A DNA stretch of 64,000 bases from DAHUYF01 sp035945115 (GCA_035945115.1 DASZAN010000063.1:15593-79592); one strand, 5' to 3'. Shown: positions 1 through 8,136, numbered from the stretch's first letter. Notes: generated by a model from the sequence alone, not told the origin. A program made the numbers and translations.

Positions 1-1
1 T

Positions 2-211
2 ATCATGTTCGGGGGTCTCGCTCTCGGCCAAGTCGCGATCGCCGCTTCGGACGTGCAGCTCGGCATCGCACCCTCAAGGCTCATACGGTCATTCGCCGTT
101 GCTGCGGGTTTCGTTTTGCTGTGGGGTATTTCGATCGGCCGCCTGAGCCTCCGCCATCAGCTACGCTTGGAGGACGACGACAGCGACGCCCCACCATCGG
201 CGGCGACGTGA
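2..211 (+). CDS. C-terminal end of an unidentified membrane protein (partial)
   Basis: The frame is open to the left edge of the window and stops at TGA 209-211. An internal ATG lies at position 5, but the true start is probably outside. The visible 68 residues contain one hydrophobic stretch (about residues 28-46, from IRSFAVAAG to GISIG) followed by an acidic, polar tail. I do not recognise a family. It converges with the dehydrogenase gene that ends at 228, leaving only 16 bases between them. It could be a real 3' gene end or a chance frame in GC-rich DNA. Confidence 0.3.
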   Translation: MMFGGLALGQVAIAASDVQLGIAPSRLIRSFAVAAGFVLLWGISIGRLSLRHQLRLEDDDSDAPPSAAT

Positions 212-227
212 AACGACGTAATCTGGG

Positions 228-1121
228 CTACCGCGTCGGCACCGGCTTTTCGCCGCGATAATCGTAGAAGCCGCGTCCGGCTTTCTGGCCAAGCCAACCG
301 GCCTCGACATATTTCACGAGCAACGGGCACGGGCGGTATTTGGAATCGGCGAGGCCTTCGTAAAGCACCTGCATCACCGAGAGGCAGGTGTCGAGGCCGA
401 TGAAGTCGGCGAGCTCGAGCGGGCCCATCGGGTGATTGGCGCCGAGCTTCATCGCCACGTCGATTGCCTCGACCGAGCCCACGCCTTCGTAAAGCGTGTA
501 GACGGCTTCGTTGATCATCGGCAAGAGGATGCGGTTGACGATGAAGGCGGGGAAATCCTCCGCCGCTACCGGCGTCTTGCCGAGCTTCAAGGCGAGATCG
601 CGGATCGCCTGGAAGGTGCTTTCGTCGGTGGCGATGCCGCGGATGAGCTCGACGAGCTTCATCACCGGCACCGGGTTCATGAAATGCATACCGATGAAGC
701 GGCCGGGACGGTCGGTCGCCGCCGCAAGGCGCGTGATCGAGATCGAGGAGGTGTTGGAGGCGACGATCGCCGAGCTCTTCAATTGCGGCAAGAGTTTCTT
801 GAAGATCTCGCGCTTGATGTCCTCTTTCTCCGTCGCCGCCTCGATGACGACGTCGCAATCGCCGAACATCTCGTAAGCGGTGCCGGTCTTGATGCGGCGG
901 AGCGCGGCAGCTTTGTCGCCCTCGCTCACATGGCCGCCTCTCACTTGGCGCGCGAGATTGCGGTCGACGATGGCGAGCGCATTCTCGAGCGCCTTCGCCT
1001 CGACATCCGACATCTTCACGTCGTAGCCGGCAAGCGCGCAGACATGGGCGATGCCGCTTCCCATCTGGCCCGCGCCGATGACGCCGATGGTCTGGATTGC
1101 GTTCGCTCGCTCGGACGTCAT
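228..1121 (-). CDS. hbd: 3-hydroxybutyryl-CoA dehydrogenase
   Basis: Cytosolic NAD-dependent enzyme that interconverts 3-hydroxyacyl-CoA and 3-oxoacyl-CoA in fatty acid or butanoate metabolism. The N-terminal Rossmann motif GVIGAGQMGSGIA binds NAD. The middle carries EAATEKEDIK and SNTSSISIT, and the GMHFMNPVPVMKLVE segment with the catalytic His is intact. The C-terminal dimerisation domain ends with GFYDYRGEKP. At 297 residues it has the usual length for the family. I chose the ATG at 1121 because GGAG precedes it at good spacing; the longer frame to 1151 would need a TTG start overlapping the etfA stop. It follows etfB and etfA on the same strand with a 26-base gap, so dehydrogenation and electron transfer genes are probably co-transcribed. 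Confidence 0.93.
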   Translation of the reverse strand: MTSERANAIQTIGVIGAGQMGSGIAHVCALAGYDVKMSDVEAKALENALAIVDRNLARQVRGGHVSEGDKAAALRRIKTGTAYEMFGDCDVVIEAATEKEDIKREIFKKLLPQLKSSAIVASNTSSISITRLAAATDRPGRFIGMHFMNPVPVMKLVELIRGIATDESTFQAIRDLALKLGKTPVAAEDFPAFIVNRILLPMINEAVYTLYEGVGSVEAIDVAMKLGANHPMGPLELADFIGLDTCLSVMQVLYEGLADSKYRPCPLLVKYVEAGWLGQKAGRGFYDYRGEKPVPTR

Positions 1122-1147
1122 GGCCAGCTCCGCTTCATGATCGCGCC

Positions 1148-2095
1148 TCAAGAACCCCGTCGCTTGGCGAGCTCTTGATCGAGCTCGGGCACGATCTTGA
1201 AGAGGTCGCCGACGATGCCGTAATCGGCGATCTGGAAGATCGGCGCCTCTTCGTCCTTGTTGATGGCGACGATCACTTTCGAATCCTTCATGCCAGCGAG
1301 ATGCTGGATCGCGCCGGAAATGCCAACGGCGATGTAGAGCTCGGGCGCGACGATCTTGCCGGTCTGTCCTACCTGATAGTCGTTGGGGACGAAGCCGGCA
1401 TCGACCGCGGCGCGGGACGCGCCTACGGCGGCACCGAGCTTGTCGGCGACGCTTTCCAAGAGCTTGAAATTGTCGCCCGACTGCATGCCACGCCCACCCG
1501 AGACGATGACGCGCGCGCTCGTCAGCTCCGGCCGCTCGGATTTCGAGAGCTCCGCGCCGATGAAGCGCGAGAGGCCCGCCGAGCCGGCGCCGGCGATGGT
1601 CTCGATCGTGCCGTTGCCGCCGTCGGTCGCGGCGGCGGGGAAGGCCGTGCCGCGCACGGTGATGACCTTGATCTTATCCTTCGATTGCACGGTGGCGAGG
1701 GCGTTTCCGGCATAGATCGGCCGCACGAAGGTGTCGGGCGATTGTACGCCGGAGATGTCGGAGATTTGCGCCACGTCGAGGAGGGCGGCGACGCGCGGCG
1801 CCAAGTTCTTGCCGAAGGTGCTGGCCGGCGCCAGCACGTGGGTGTAGTTGAGCGCGAGCTTCACCGCGAGGCTTGCCACATCCTCGGCGAGCGGATGCTC
1901 GTAGGCGGCATCGTCGGCGAGCAGCACCTTGGCGACACCCGCCACATTCGCTGCCGCCTCGGCCGCGGGCTTCGCGTCCTTGCCCGCGACCAGCAGATGG
2001 ATCTCGCCGCCGATCGCGGCGGCGCCGCTCACCGCGTTGAGCGTCGCCCCTTTCAGCGTCTTGTTGTCGTGCTCGGCGATGACGAGAAGAGCCAT
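1148..2095 (-). CDS. etfA: Electron transfer flavoprotein alpha subunit
   Basis: FAD-binding subunit of the soluble ETF heterodimer, which passes electrons from acyl-CoA dehydrogenases to ETF:quinone oxidoreductase. The N-terminal domain starts MALLVIAEHDNKTLK. The C-terminal FAD domain shows VSGGRGMQSGDNFKLLE, VGASRAAVDAGF, QVGQTGKIVAPELYIAVGISGAIQH and INKDEEAPIF, all hallmarks of EtfA. Length is 315 residues, as expected. Its ATG shares one base with the etfB stop (TGATG), indicating translational coupling. It lies upstream of hbd on the same strand. Confidence 0.97.
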   Translation of the reverse strand: MALLVIAEHDNKTLKGATLNAVSGAAAIGGEIHLLVAGKDAKPAAEAAANVAGVAKVLLADDAAYEHPLAEDVASLAVKLALNYTHVLAPASTFGKNLAPRVAALLDVAQISDISGVQSPDTFVRPIYAGNALATVQSKDKIKVITVRGTAFPAAATDGGNGTIETIAGAGSAGLSRFIGAELSKSERPELTSARVIVSGGRGMQSGDNFKLLESVADKLGAAVGASRAAVDAGFVPNDYQVGQTGKIVAPELYIAVGISGAIQHLAGMKDSKVIVAINKDEEAPIFQIADYGIVGDLFKIVPELDQELAKRRGS

Positions 2096-2844
2096 CAGAT
2101 CACCCGCGCTTCATTCTTGAGCTTGTCGACAAGCTCTTGCACCGAGCCCACCTTCTTGCCGCCTTGACGCTTCGCGGGTTCTTCCACCTTGAGCGTGACG
2201 AGGCGCGGCGTCACATCGACCTTGAGCGCCTCGGGCGTCACCTGCTCGATCGGCTTCTTCTTCGCCTTCATGATGTTGGGCAGCGAGGCGTAACGCGGCT
2301 CGTTGAGGCGAAGGTCGGTCGTCACCACCGACGGGAGCTTCAGCTCCACCGTCTCGAGCCCGCCATCCACCTCGCGCGTCACCATCGCCTTGCCGCCCTC
2401 GAGCTTGAGCTTCGAGGCGAAGGTGCCCTGCGACCAGCCAAGCAGCGCCGACAGCATCTGCCCGGTCTGGTTGGAATCATCGTCGATCGCCTGCTTGCCG
2501 AGGATGAAGAGCTGAGGCTGCTCCTTCTCCGCGATCGCCTTCAAGAGCTTCGCCACGGCAAGCGGCTGCAGCTCGGCATCGCTCAGCACGTGGATGCCGC
2601 GATCGGCGCCCATGGCGAGCGCGGTACGGATGGTTTCCTGGCATTGCTGCGGACCCAAGGAGACCGCGACGATCTCCGTCGCCGCGCCCGTTTCCTTGAG
2701 GCGCACCGCCTCTTCGACGCCGATCTCGTCGAAGGGGTTCATCGACATCTTGACGTTGGCCGTCTCGACCCCCGTCTTGTCGGGCTTGACGCGCACCTTG
2801 ACGTTGAAATCGATGACGCGTTTTACCGCGACCAGGACTTTCAT
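2095..2844 (-). CDS. etfB: Electron transfer flavoprotein beta subunit
   Basis: AMP-binding subunit of ETF. The protein starts MKVLVAVKRVIDFNVKVRVK and contains NPFDEIGVEEAVRLKE, GPQQCQETIRTALAMGADR, GKQAIDDDSNQTGQM and the ETF beta signature region VTREVDGGLETVELKLPSVVTTDLRLNEPRYASLPNIMKAKKK (quoted in parts of known family motifs: VDGGLETV, LPSVVTTDLRLN). I chose ATG 2844 rather than the longer frame to 2904, because MKVLV is the conserved N-terminus of the family. The result is 249 residues, the usual size. First gene of the etfB-etfA-hbd run. Confidence 0.97.
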   Translation of the reverse strand: MKVLVAVKRVIDFNVKVRVKPDKTGVETANVKMSMNPFDEIGVEEAVRLKETGAATEIVAVSLGPQQCQETIRTALAMGADRGIHVLSDAELQPLAVAKLLKAIAEKEQPQLFILGKQAIDDDSNQTGQMLSALLGWSQGTFASKLKLEGGKAMVTREVDGGLETVELKLPSVVTTDLRLNEPRYASLPNIMKAKKKPIEQVTPEALKVDVTPRLVTLKVEEPAKRQGGKKVGSVQELVDKLKNEARVI

Positions 2845-2946
2845 GGCCACCCTTGGCTCGGCGCCGACTTTGGTGCGGCGCGGCGGAGAATTGTGCACGT
2901 GCACAACGGGAAGGCAAGCCCTTCCGTTACAATACCGTCACACGTT

Positions 2947-3510
2947 TCAGCGGTGGGCACCGGGCTTCCACAGCACATCGCCCTCGCCCTGGGCGTTCAC
3001 ATGCCGGCTCAGCACGAAGAGGTGATCAGAGAGCCGATTCAGATATTTCAGAACCTCGGGATTGATCTCCTCGCCGGCCGCGAGCGCAGCGGTGAGTCGC
3101 TCCGCGCGCCGCGCCACCGTGCGCGCGAGGTGGAGATGCGCCGCCAAGGCGGAGCCGCCGGGCAGGACGAATGAGTCGAGCGGCTTGAGCGCGGCGTTCC
3201 ACGCATCGATCTCCTGCTCGAGCCGCGCCACCTGGGCCGGCACGATACGAAGCGCACCCTCGCTCCGTGGCGAGGCGTGGGGGGTGCAGAGATCGGCGCC
3301 GAGATCGAAGAGATCGTTCTGGATGCGGGCGAGCGCCGCGTCGACCTCGCCCGCGGCATGAAGCCGCGCGATGCCGATCGCCGCGTTCGCTTCGTCGACG
3401 GTGCCGAAAGCGGCGACGCGGAGCGACTGCTTCGGCGCACGGCTGCCGTCGCCGAGCGAGGTCTCGCCGCCGTCGCCGCCCCGCGTATAGATGCGCGTCA
3501 GTCGCACCAT
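2947..3510 (-). CDS. pduO: Cob(I)alamin adenosyltransferase, PduO/MMAB type
   Basis: Transfers the adenosyl group of ATP to cob(I)alamin to make adenosylcobalamin, the cofactor of enzymes such as methylmalonyl-CoA mutase. It starts MVRLTRIYTRGGDGGETSLG; the usual P-loop-like TGDxGxT motif is present as GGDGGETSLGDGSR. Later come AFGTVDEANAAIG and the C-terminal ATP-site segment ARTVARRAERLTAAL and YLNRLSDHLFVLSR, which is diagnostic. Length is 187 residues, normal. It starts only a few bases downstream of the HIG1-like gene, so the two are probably one transcript. The 102-base gap to etfB holds no other gene. Confidence 0.93.
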   Translation of the reverse strand: MVRLTRIYTRGGDGGETSLGDGSRAPKQSLRVAAFGTVDEANAAIGIARLHAAGEVDAALARIQNDLFDLGADLCTPHASPRSEGALRIVPAQVARLEQEIDAWNAALKPLDSFVLPGGSALAAHLHLARTVARRAERLTAALAAGEEINPEVLKYLNRLSDHLFVLSRHVNAQGEGDVLWKPGAHR

Positions 3511-3514
3511 GGCC

Positions 3515-3706
3515 CTAGCGCCGATAGAGCAGCATGAAGATGACGAAAAGCAAGAGCGCCAGCCCCTGCAGCAGCACGCGCTGCTGCATCAAGCGGTTGG
3601 AGCGGCGCGGATTGCCGCCTTTCGCCATGTTGATGACCCCCAGCAGAAGCGTGCCGAGCACCGCCAGCATCGCAAGCAAGATGACGATCGGAAAGGCATA
3701 CTCCAT
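3515..3706 (-). CDS. HIG1-like twin-transmembrane protein
   Basis: A small membrane protein of 63 residues (ATG at 3706). Two hydrophobic helices (about residues 4-27 and 43-60) flank a basic polar loop with GGNPRRSNRLMQQRVLLQ. This loop pattern is typical of the bacterial HIG1 (hypoxia-induced protein conserved region) family, some eukaryotic members of which attach to respiratory complexes. I see no Shine-Dalgarno sequence, and the ATG follows a TATATA-rich stretch, so the mRNA may have a very short leader. It precedes the adenosyltransferase by 4 bases. Confidence 0.75.
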   Translation of the reverse strand: MEYAFPIVILLAMLAVLGTLLLGVINMAKGGNPRRSNRLMQQRVLLQGLALLLFVIFMLLYRR

Positions 3707-3819
3707 CAAGCATATATAGCGCCGCGCGCGCGCCGCGCCCAGGTGCGGTCGACGCAGCGTCGAGCCCCTCGCTATGGTCGGCCAGCGACGATTGGGAAAA
3801 GCCAGGGAGGAGAAAGACG

Positions 3820-4641
3820 ATGGAGCGCGTGTTGATGACCGGTGCCGCCGGCGATGTCGGGCGGCGGCTGCGCCAACGCTTGCGCGGCGTTTACCCGACC
3901 CTCCGCCTCTCCGACCGCGTCGCCGCCGATCCGCTCGGCCCGGGCGAGAGCTTCATCAAGGCGGAACTCTCCGACCTCGCCGCCGTCGAGGCCGCGGCAA
4001 AGGGCATGGAGGGCATCATCCATCTGGGCGGCGTCTCCACCGAAGGCGATTGGGAGAGCATCCTCCAGAGCAACATCATCGGCCTCCGCAATCTCTTCGA
4101 AGCGGCGCGGCGCCAGGGGGTGAAACGCGTCGTCTTCGCGTCCAGCAACCACGCGGTAGGTTTTTATCCGCGCCGGCGCCGCATCGGCACCGACGCGCTG
4201 GTGCGGCCGGATTCGCGTTACGGCGTGAGCAAAGCCTTCGGCGAGGCGATGGGCGCGCTCTACGCCGATAAATATGGGCTCCGCGTACTCTGCATCAGGA
4301 TCGGCAACGTCAATGATCGGCCAATCGATCATCGCCGGCTCAGCATCTGGGCCGATCCCGACGATCTGGCGCAGCTCGTGCGCATCGGCCTCGAGCACCC
4401 CGATCTCCGTTACGAGGTGGTCTACGGCGTCTCCGACAACGAGCGGAGCTGGTGGGACAACGAGACCGCCTTCCGCTTGGGCTATCGCCCGAAGTCGCGC
4501 GGCGAAGATCACCGCGAGACAGCCTTTGCGGCGCAAGCGAAGCTGCCGCCTGACCCGCTCGGCGATTTCTACCACGGCGGCACCTTCTGCTCCGCCGAGT
4601 ACGAAGGCGCGTGGGACCCGAAGACGGGCGAGCGGCGGTAG
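3820..4641 (+). CDS. udh: Uronate dehydrogenase family NAD-dependent epimerase/dehydrogenase
   Basis: Extended SDR enzyme of 273 residues, the length of bacterial uronate dehydrogenases, which oxidise glucuronate or galacturonate to aldarolactones. Visible motifs: N-terminal MTGAAGDVGRRLR (NAD binding), IHLGGVSTEGDWESIL, NIIGLRNLFEAARRQG, FASSNHAVGFYPRRRR, the catalytic YGVSK with Ser in SSN, and a C-terminal WWDNETAFRLGYRPKS plus GGTF. All of these match the uronate dehydrogenase pattern, although related sugar epimerases are possible. A strong GGAGGAG precedes ATG 3820. It is divergent from the HIG1-like gene. No uronate isomerase or transporter is adjacent, so its pathway role is not clear from context. 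Confidence 0.8.
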   Translation: MERVLMTGAAGDVGRRLRQRLRGVYPTLRLSDRVAADPLGPGESFIKAELSDLAAVEAAAKGMEGIIHLGGVSTEGDWESILQSNIIGLRNLFEAARRQGVKRVVFASSNHAVGFYPRRRRIGTDALVRPDSRYGVSKAFGEAMGALYADKYGLRVLCIRIGNVNDRPIDHRRLSIWADPDDLAQLVRIGLEHPDLRYEVVYGVSDNERSWWDNETAFRLGYRPKSRGEDHRETAFAAQAKLPPDPLGDFYHGGTFCSAEYEGAWDPKTGERR

Positions 4642-4649
4642 CGAGGCCG

Positions 4650-4724
4650 CGCCCTCACTGGCGGCTAGCGTTCGAGTTCCGCAAAGGTGACGCGTACGAG
4701 GTCGAAATCGTCGATTGCCACTGA
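4650..4724 (+). pseudogene. Remnant of a HigB/RelE-family toxin gene (C-terminal codons only)
   Basis: Reading the frame that ends at TGA 4722-4724 gives PHWRLAFEFRKGDAYEVEI followed by VDCH. This is the typical C-terminus of HigB host-inhibition toxins (pattern WRI-F-W--GDAYDVEIVDYH), which sit directly upstream of higA. Only about 24 codons remain. Upstream lies the intact 3' end of udh, so roughly the first three quarters of the toxin gene are gone. The remnant is followed after 7 bases by the higA start, the normal toxin-antitoxin spacing. Confidence 0.75.
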
Positions 4725-4731
4725 GGTGTTT

Positions 4732-5025
4732 ATGGGCGAAACGATGAAGTTCCACGAGGTCCATCCCGGAGCCGTGTTGAAGGAGGAGCTCGAAGCGCGC
4801 GGCTTGAGCGCCAACGCCTTTGCATTGAAGCTCCACGTGCCGCCGCAGCGCATCCAAGAGATCGTCGCAGGGAAGAGAGCAATCACGCCAGAGACGGCGT
4901 TACGCATCGGCATTGCGCTGGGTACCGGCGCGCGACTGTGGCTCGCGATGCAGCAAGCTTACGATTTGCGCAAGGTCGAGGTCGAGCTCGGCGACAAGGT
5001 GCGTGCGGAAGTCGGCGCTGCCTAG
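4732..5025 (+). CDS. higA: HigA-family antitoxin (orphan)
   Basis: Helix-turn-helix protein of 97 residues. It starts MGETMKFHEVHPGAVLKEEL and contains LSANAFALKLHVPPQRIQEI followed by VAGKRAITPETALRIGIALG and WLAMQQAYDLRKVE, the standard HigA/VapI pattern that binds the toxin and represses its own operon. ATG 4732 is preceded by GAGG overlapping the toxin stop; ATG 4744 is an alternative. The longer frame to 4687 would run through the toxin remnant in another frame and is not the real start. Because the toxin is truncated, the protein is probably an orphan regulator or a solitary antitoxin. Confidence 0.88.
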   Translation: MGETMKFHEVHPGAVLKEELEARGLSANAFALKLHVPPQRIQEIVAGKRAITPETALRIGIALGTGARLWLAMQQAYDLRKVEVELGDKVRAEVGAA

Positions 5026-5075
5026 ACTAGGAACCTCCAGGGCGTCACCCGCAATGAGCGGAGTGTAAAAGCACC

Positions 5076-5960
5076 TTACGCCTGCTTCGCCTCGATGATC
5101 GAGCGGCGGATGGCGCGGGTGCGGGTGAAGAGGTCCTCGAGCTTTTCGCCCTCGCCCCAGCGGATCGCGCGCTGGAGCGCCGTCAAATCCTCGCTGAAGC
5201 GCTGCAGCATCTCCAGCACCGCCTCGCGGTTGTTGAGGAAGACGTCGCGCCACATCACTGGGTCGGAGGCGGCGATGCGGGTGAAGTCGCGGAAGCCGCC
5301 GGCGGAGAATTTGATCACCTCGGATTTGAGGGTGTCCTCGAGGTCCGTCGCGGTGCCGACGATGGTGTAGGCGATGAGATGCGGCAGGTGCGAGGTGATG
5401 GCGAGCACCATGTCGTGATGCGCCGGATCCATCGTCACCACCTTCATCCCCGCTGCTTGCCAGAGTCGCGTCACCTTGTCGAGCGCAAGGGCATCGGCGT
5501 CGGGAAGCGGCGTCAGGATGCACCAGCGATCGCGGAACAGCTCGGCGAACCCGGCCTCGGGTCCGGAATGCTCGGTGCCCGCGACGGGATGGCCCGGCAC
5601 GAGATGGACGGCTGGCGGCAGCGACGGCGCGAGGTCGCGGATGGCGGCGCCCTTCACCGAGCCGACATCGGTGATGATGGCGCCTGCCTTGAGCGCCGGG
5701 CCGATGCGGCGGCCGATCTCGGCATAGGCCGAGAGCGGCGTGCCGATGACGACGAGATCGGCCTCGCTCACCGCCTCGGCGGGATCATGCGTGACCTGGT
5801 CGGCAAGTCCGAGGCGCTCCACCGAGGCGAGCGTCTCCGGGCGGCGCGCGCAGGCGACGATGCGATCGGCGAGTTTGTCGCGCCGGAGCACGCGCGCCAG
5901 CGACGAGCCGACAAGGCCGATGCCGATGAGCGCCACGCGCGCGAAACGGAGGTCGCTCAT
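5076..5960 (-). CDS. tyrA: Prephenate/arogenate dehydrogenase
   Basis: Oxidative decarboxylation of prephenate or arogenate in tyrosine synthesis. The Rossmann motif VALIGIGLVGSSLARVLRR is at the N-terminus, followed by IGTPLSAYAEIG, ITDVGSVKGA and the key LVPGHPVAGTEHSGPEAGFAE region (GHPxxGxExxG, catalytic His). The C-terminal helical dimerisation domain includes SHLPHLIAY and FRDFTRIAASDPVMWRDVF. Length is 294 residues. There is no ACT domain. It overlaps hisC by 4 bases and is the last gene of the chorismate mutase-hisC-tyrA run, so tyrosine synthesis steps are translationally coupled. Confidence 0.95.
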   Translation of the reverse strand: MSDLRFARVALIGIGLVGSSLARVLRRDKLADRIVACARRPETLASVERLGLADQVTHDPAEAVSEADLVVIGTPLSAYAEIGRRIGPALKAGAIITDVGSVKGAAIRDLAPSLPPAVHLVPGHPVAGTEHSGPEAGFAELFRDRWCILTPLPDADALALDKVTRLWQAAGMKVVTMDPAHHDMVLAITSHLPHLIAYTIVGTATDLEDTLKSEVIKFSAGGFRDFTRIAASDPVMWRDVFLNNREAVLEMLQRFSEDLTALQRAIRWGEGEKLEDLFTRTRAIRRSIIEAKQA

Positions 5961-7048
5961 GTCTTGAGGAATGCGGCGAGCGCGTCGACGACCGCGCGCA
6001 TCTCGTCCTCCAAGCCGATGCTGATGCGGAGATGCTCGGGAAGGCCGTAGGCGCGCATGCCGCGCGTGAGGATGCCGCGCGATTTAAGAAAGGCGAAAGC
6101 CGCGTCGGCATCCCTGGGCTTCGCCGGAAAGCGCACCAGCACGAAATTGGCGACGCTCGGCGTCACCTCGAGCCCCAAGCGCACGAGTTCCCGCTCGAAC
6201 CAGGGCTTCCAAATGTCGTTGTGCTCGCGCGCGCGATCGACCGCCGCCACGTCCTCGAGCGCCGCCACCGCGGCCGCCTGCGCCGGCAGATTGACGTTGA
6301 AGACGCCGCGCACCCGGTTCAGCACATCGGCGACGCCGGCGCTGCAATAGGCCCAACCGATACGCAACGAAGCGAGCGCGTAAATCTTCGAGAAGGTGCG
6401 GAGCATCACCACGTTCCGCGCTTCCTCGACGAGCTCGATGCCCGGCTCGTAATCGTTGCGGGTAATGAACTCGGCATAGGCTGCATCGAGCACGAGCAAG
6501 GTCGAGGGCGGCAAGCCCTTGTGCAGCCGCCGCACCGCATCCCGCGGCACGAAGGTGCCGGTGGGATTGTTGGGATTGGCGAGAAAGACGATGCGCGTCT
6601 TCGCCGAGACGCGCGCGAGGATCGCGTCCACGTCGGCGGTGAGCGCCGTCTCGGGAATCGGCACCGGCGTGGCGCCGGCCGCTTGCGTCGAGATCCGGTA
6701 CATGAGAAAGCCGTGCCGGCTGTAGATCACCTCATCGCCGGGACCGGCATAGCAGCGGGCGAGGAGCTGGATCAGCTCGTCGGAGCCGGTACCGCAGACG
6801 ATGCGCGCCGCATCGAGGCCGTGACGCCGCGCGAGCGCTTGGCGCAGCTCGACGGAGCCACCATCGGGATAACGATGGAGCTCGCTGGCAAGCGAGCGAT
6901 AGGCGGCGACCGCGCGCGGGCTGGGCCCGAGCGCGCTCTCGTTGGACGCGAGGCGGATGACGCGGTCGACCCCTTCGACCGTGGCCTCGCCACCGATATA
7001 GGGGGCGATGTCGAGAATGCCGGGACGCGGCTCGGGCGATGCAATCAT
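5957..7048 (-). CDS. hisC: Histidinol-phosphate/aromatic aminotransferase
   Basis: PLP-dependent class I/II aminotransferase of 363 residues. It shows RLASNESALGPSP, VCGTGSDELIQLLAR, FLANPNNPTGT and LDAAYAEF, and the PLP lysine in TFSKIYALASLRIGW; the C-terminal arginine region is RAYGLPEHLRISIG. The family serves histidine synthesis, but its location between chorismate mutase and tyrA suggests that this copy transaminates prephenate or aromatic 2-oxo acids. It overlaps both neighbours by 4 bases (ATGA). Confidence 0.93.
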   Translation of the reverse strand: MIASPEPRPGILDIAPYIGGEATVEGVDRVIRLASNESALGPSPRAVAAYRSLASELHRYPDGGSVELRQALARRHGLDAARIVCGTGSDELIQLLARCYAGPGDEVIYSRHGFLMYRISTQAAGATPVPIPETALTADVDAILARVSAKTRIVFLANPNNPTGTFVPRDAVRRLHKGLPPSTLLVLDAAYAEFITRNDYEPGIELVEEARNVVMLRTFSKIYALASLRIGWAYCSAGVADVLNRVRGVFNVNLPAQAAAVAALEDVAAVDRAREHNDIWKPWFERELVRLGLEVTPSVANFVLVRFPAKPRDADAAFAFLKSRGILTRGMRAYGLPEHLRISIGLEDEMRAVVDALAAFLKT

Positions 7049-7923
7049 GGCGATGAAGCTCCCAGAGCCGCGGGCGGCAAGGGCTTGGCGTAACCGCCGA
7101 GATGGGCGATGCCGGCGACACGCTCGGCCAGGAGAGCGAGCGCGCGGGCGAGCCTCGGATCATCCGTCGGCACCATGTCGTCGAGCTCGACCAAGCTCCA
7201 GCGCCGCTCGTTTTCCCGCTCGAACGCGGCAAAGAGCGTCACGGTCAAGCCGACGCTTTTCAACGTGTCGATGAGCCGCGCGCGACTGACCTCGCCGTCC
7301 GTCTCGACAGCGACGAGGCTGCGGTCGGCACCGGTCGCGTCGGACATGCCATGGCCGATGGCGAGCGCGTCCACGCCGCCGTCGCCTCGCGCATTGCCGC
7401 GGCCGCCGAACGGCAAGCGCGCCAGCACGCGCGGCGCGGCGGCGCCCGCGTCGGCGAGGAGCGGCCACCAGGGCGTCGGCTCGCCTTCGAACGGCACCGG
7501 CAGCACGCCGATCGCCGCGCGCTTTTCGCCGACCGCACGCAGCACTTCGCCGACCGAGTGGTAAATGGTCATAGGCGTGTGGCTGCCGAAGTGATCGCGC
7601 GCCAGGTCCCAATAATCGGCCCTGTCGTCGACCGCCGAAACGGCAACGGCAAAATCGCCTTGGAGGGCAACAGTGCCGCTCAGCAACTCACGCCAAAGTC
7701 TCACCACGATGGCGCGCGGCAACGGGCCGCGATGGCGCGCCGCCAAGCGGCGCAGGATCTGCGCCTCCCGCCCCGGGCGAAAGGCGGCAACCCCGTCGCG
7801 CTGCTTCGTGCCGGCGATACGCTCGACGATGGCGATCCGCTCCATGATGAGGTCATGGAGCGCGTCGTCGATCTCGTCGATGCGGCGGCGGAGATCGTCA
7901 AGGGAGGCGGCGCTGGCGGTCAT
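7045..7923 (-). CDS. Chorismate mutase with C-terminal prephenate-dehydratase-like extension
   Basis: The first 90 residues form an AroQ-type chorismate mutase domain: LDDLRRRIDEIDDALHDLIM, R and K at ERIAGTKQRDG, FRPGREAQILRRLAA, and VVRLWRELLS. It turns chorismate into prephenate. The C-terminal 190 residues (HFGSHTPMTIYHSVGEVLRAV onwards) resemble the regulatory or periplasmic-binding-like domain attached to such mutases in alphaproteobacteria, but I see no convincing dehydratase active site. I chose ATG 7923 (292 residues) because the family starts just before the mutase helix; the longer frame to 8106 runs into the metX leader on the other strand. Start of a three-gene overlapping run with hisC and tyrA. 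Confidence 0.88.
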   Translation of the reverse strand: MTASAASLDDLRRRIDEIDDALHDLIMERIAIVERIAGTKQRDGVAAFRPGREAQILRRLAARHRGPLPRAIVVRLWRELLSGTVALQGDFAVAVSAVDDRADYWDLARDHFGSHTPMTIYHSVGEVLRAVGEKRAAIGVLPVPFEGEPTPWWPLLADAGAAAPRVLARLPFGGRGNARGDGGVDALAIGHGMSDATGADRSLVAVETDGEVSRARLIDTLKSVGLTVTLFAAFERENERRWSLVELDDMVPTDDPRLARALALLAERVAGIAHLGGYAKPLPPAALGASSP

Positions 7924-7985
7924 GGCCCTCTGCGAACCAAAGCGGATACTGATAGTTCGGAGCGCCCCGGAAAGCAAAGAAAACG

Positions 7986-8015
7986 TTGACATCTCCGGGC
8001 CTTGATCCCTAGCTA
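7986..8015 (+). promoter_or_regulatory. Putative promoter of the metX-metW unit
   Basis: TTGACA at 7986-7991 matches the -35 consensus. At 18 bases further lies TAGCTA (8010-8015) as a weaker -10. It is placed about 60 bases upstream of the riboswitch, which would leave a leader containing the complete aptamer. The region is also the divergent upstream region of the chorismate mutase gene. Confidence 0.45.
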
Positions 8016-8067
8016 TGGGGACAGCGAGACAAGGGATTTCGCTCCGGTTCCGGCGACCCAAGAGGAA

Positions 8068-8122
8068 CCCGCGGGATTTGAAGGGCAGCTTGCGCCGCGT
8101 CACCAACCGCTAAAGCGCCACG
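8068..8122 (+). promoter_or_regulatory. SAM-II (SAM-alpha) riboswitch upstream of metX
   Basis: The leader shows the conserved elements of the alphaproteobacterial SAM-II aptamer in order: GCGG (8071-8074) then GATTTG (8075-8080), then GGGCAGCTTGCGCCGCGTCA, then GCTAAA (8109-8114). GCGG pairs with CCGC at 8095-8098 to form P1, and the GCTAAA segment supplies the pseudoknot side. SAM-II elements typically precede metA or metX and shut expression off when S-adenosylmethionine is abundant. A hairpin (8118-8136) and the Shine-Dalgarno AGGAGT (8155-8160) follow, consistent with control of translation initiation rather than transcription, since no U-run is seen. Confidence 0.87.
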
Positions 8123-8136
8123 GACGAGCTCCGTGG
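8118..8136 (+). promoter_or_regulatory. Hairpin between SAM-II aptamer and metX ribosome binding site
   Basis: CCACGGA (8118-8124) pairs perfectly with TCCGTGG (8130-8136) around a 5-base loop. It directly abuts the 3' side of the aptamer and lies 19 bases before the Shine-Dalgarno sequence. No T-run follows, so it is more likely part of the expression platform than a terminator. Confidence 0.5.
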
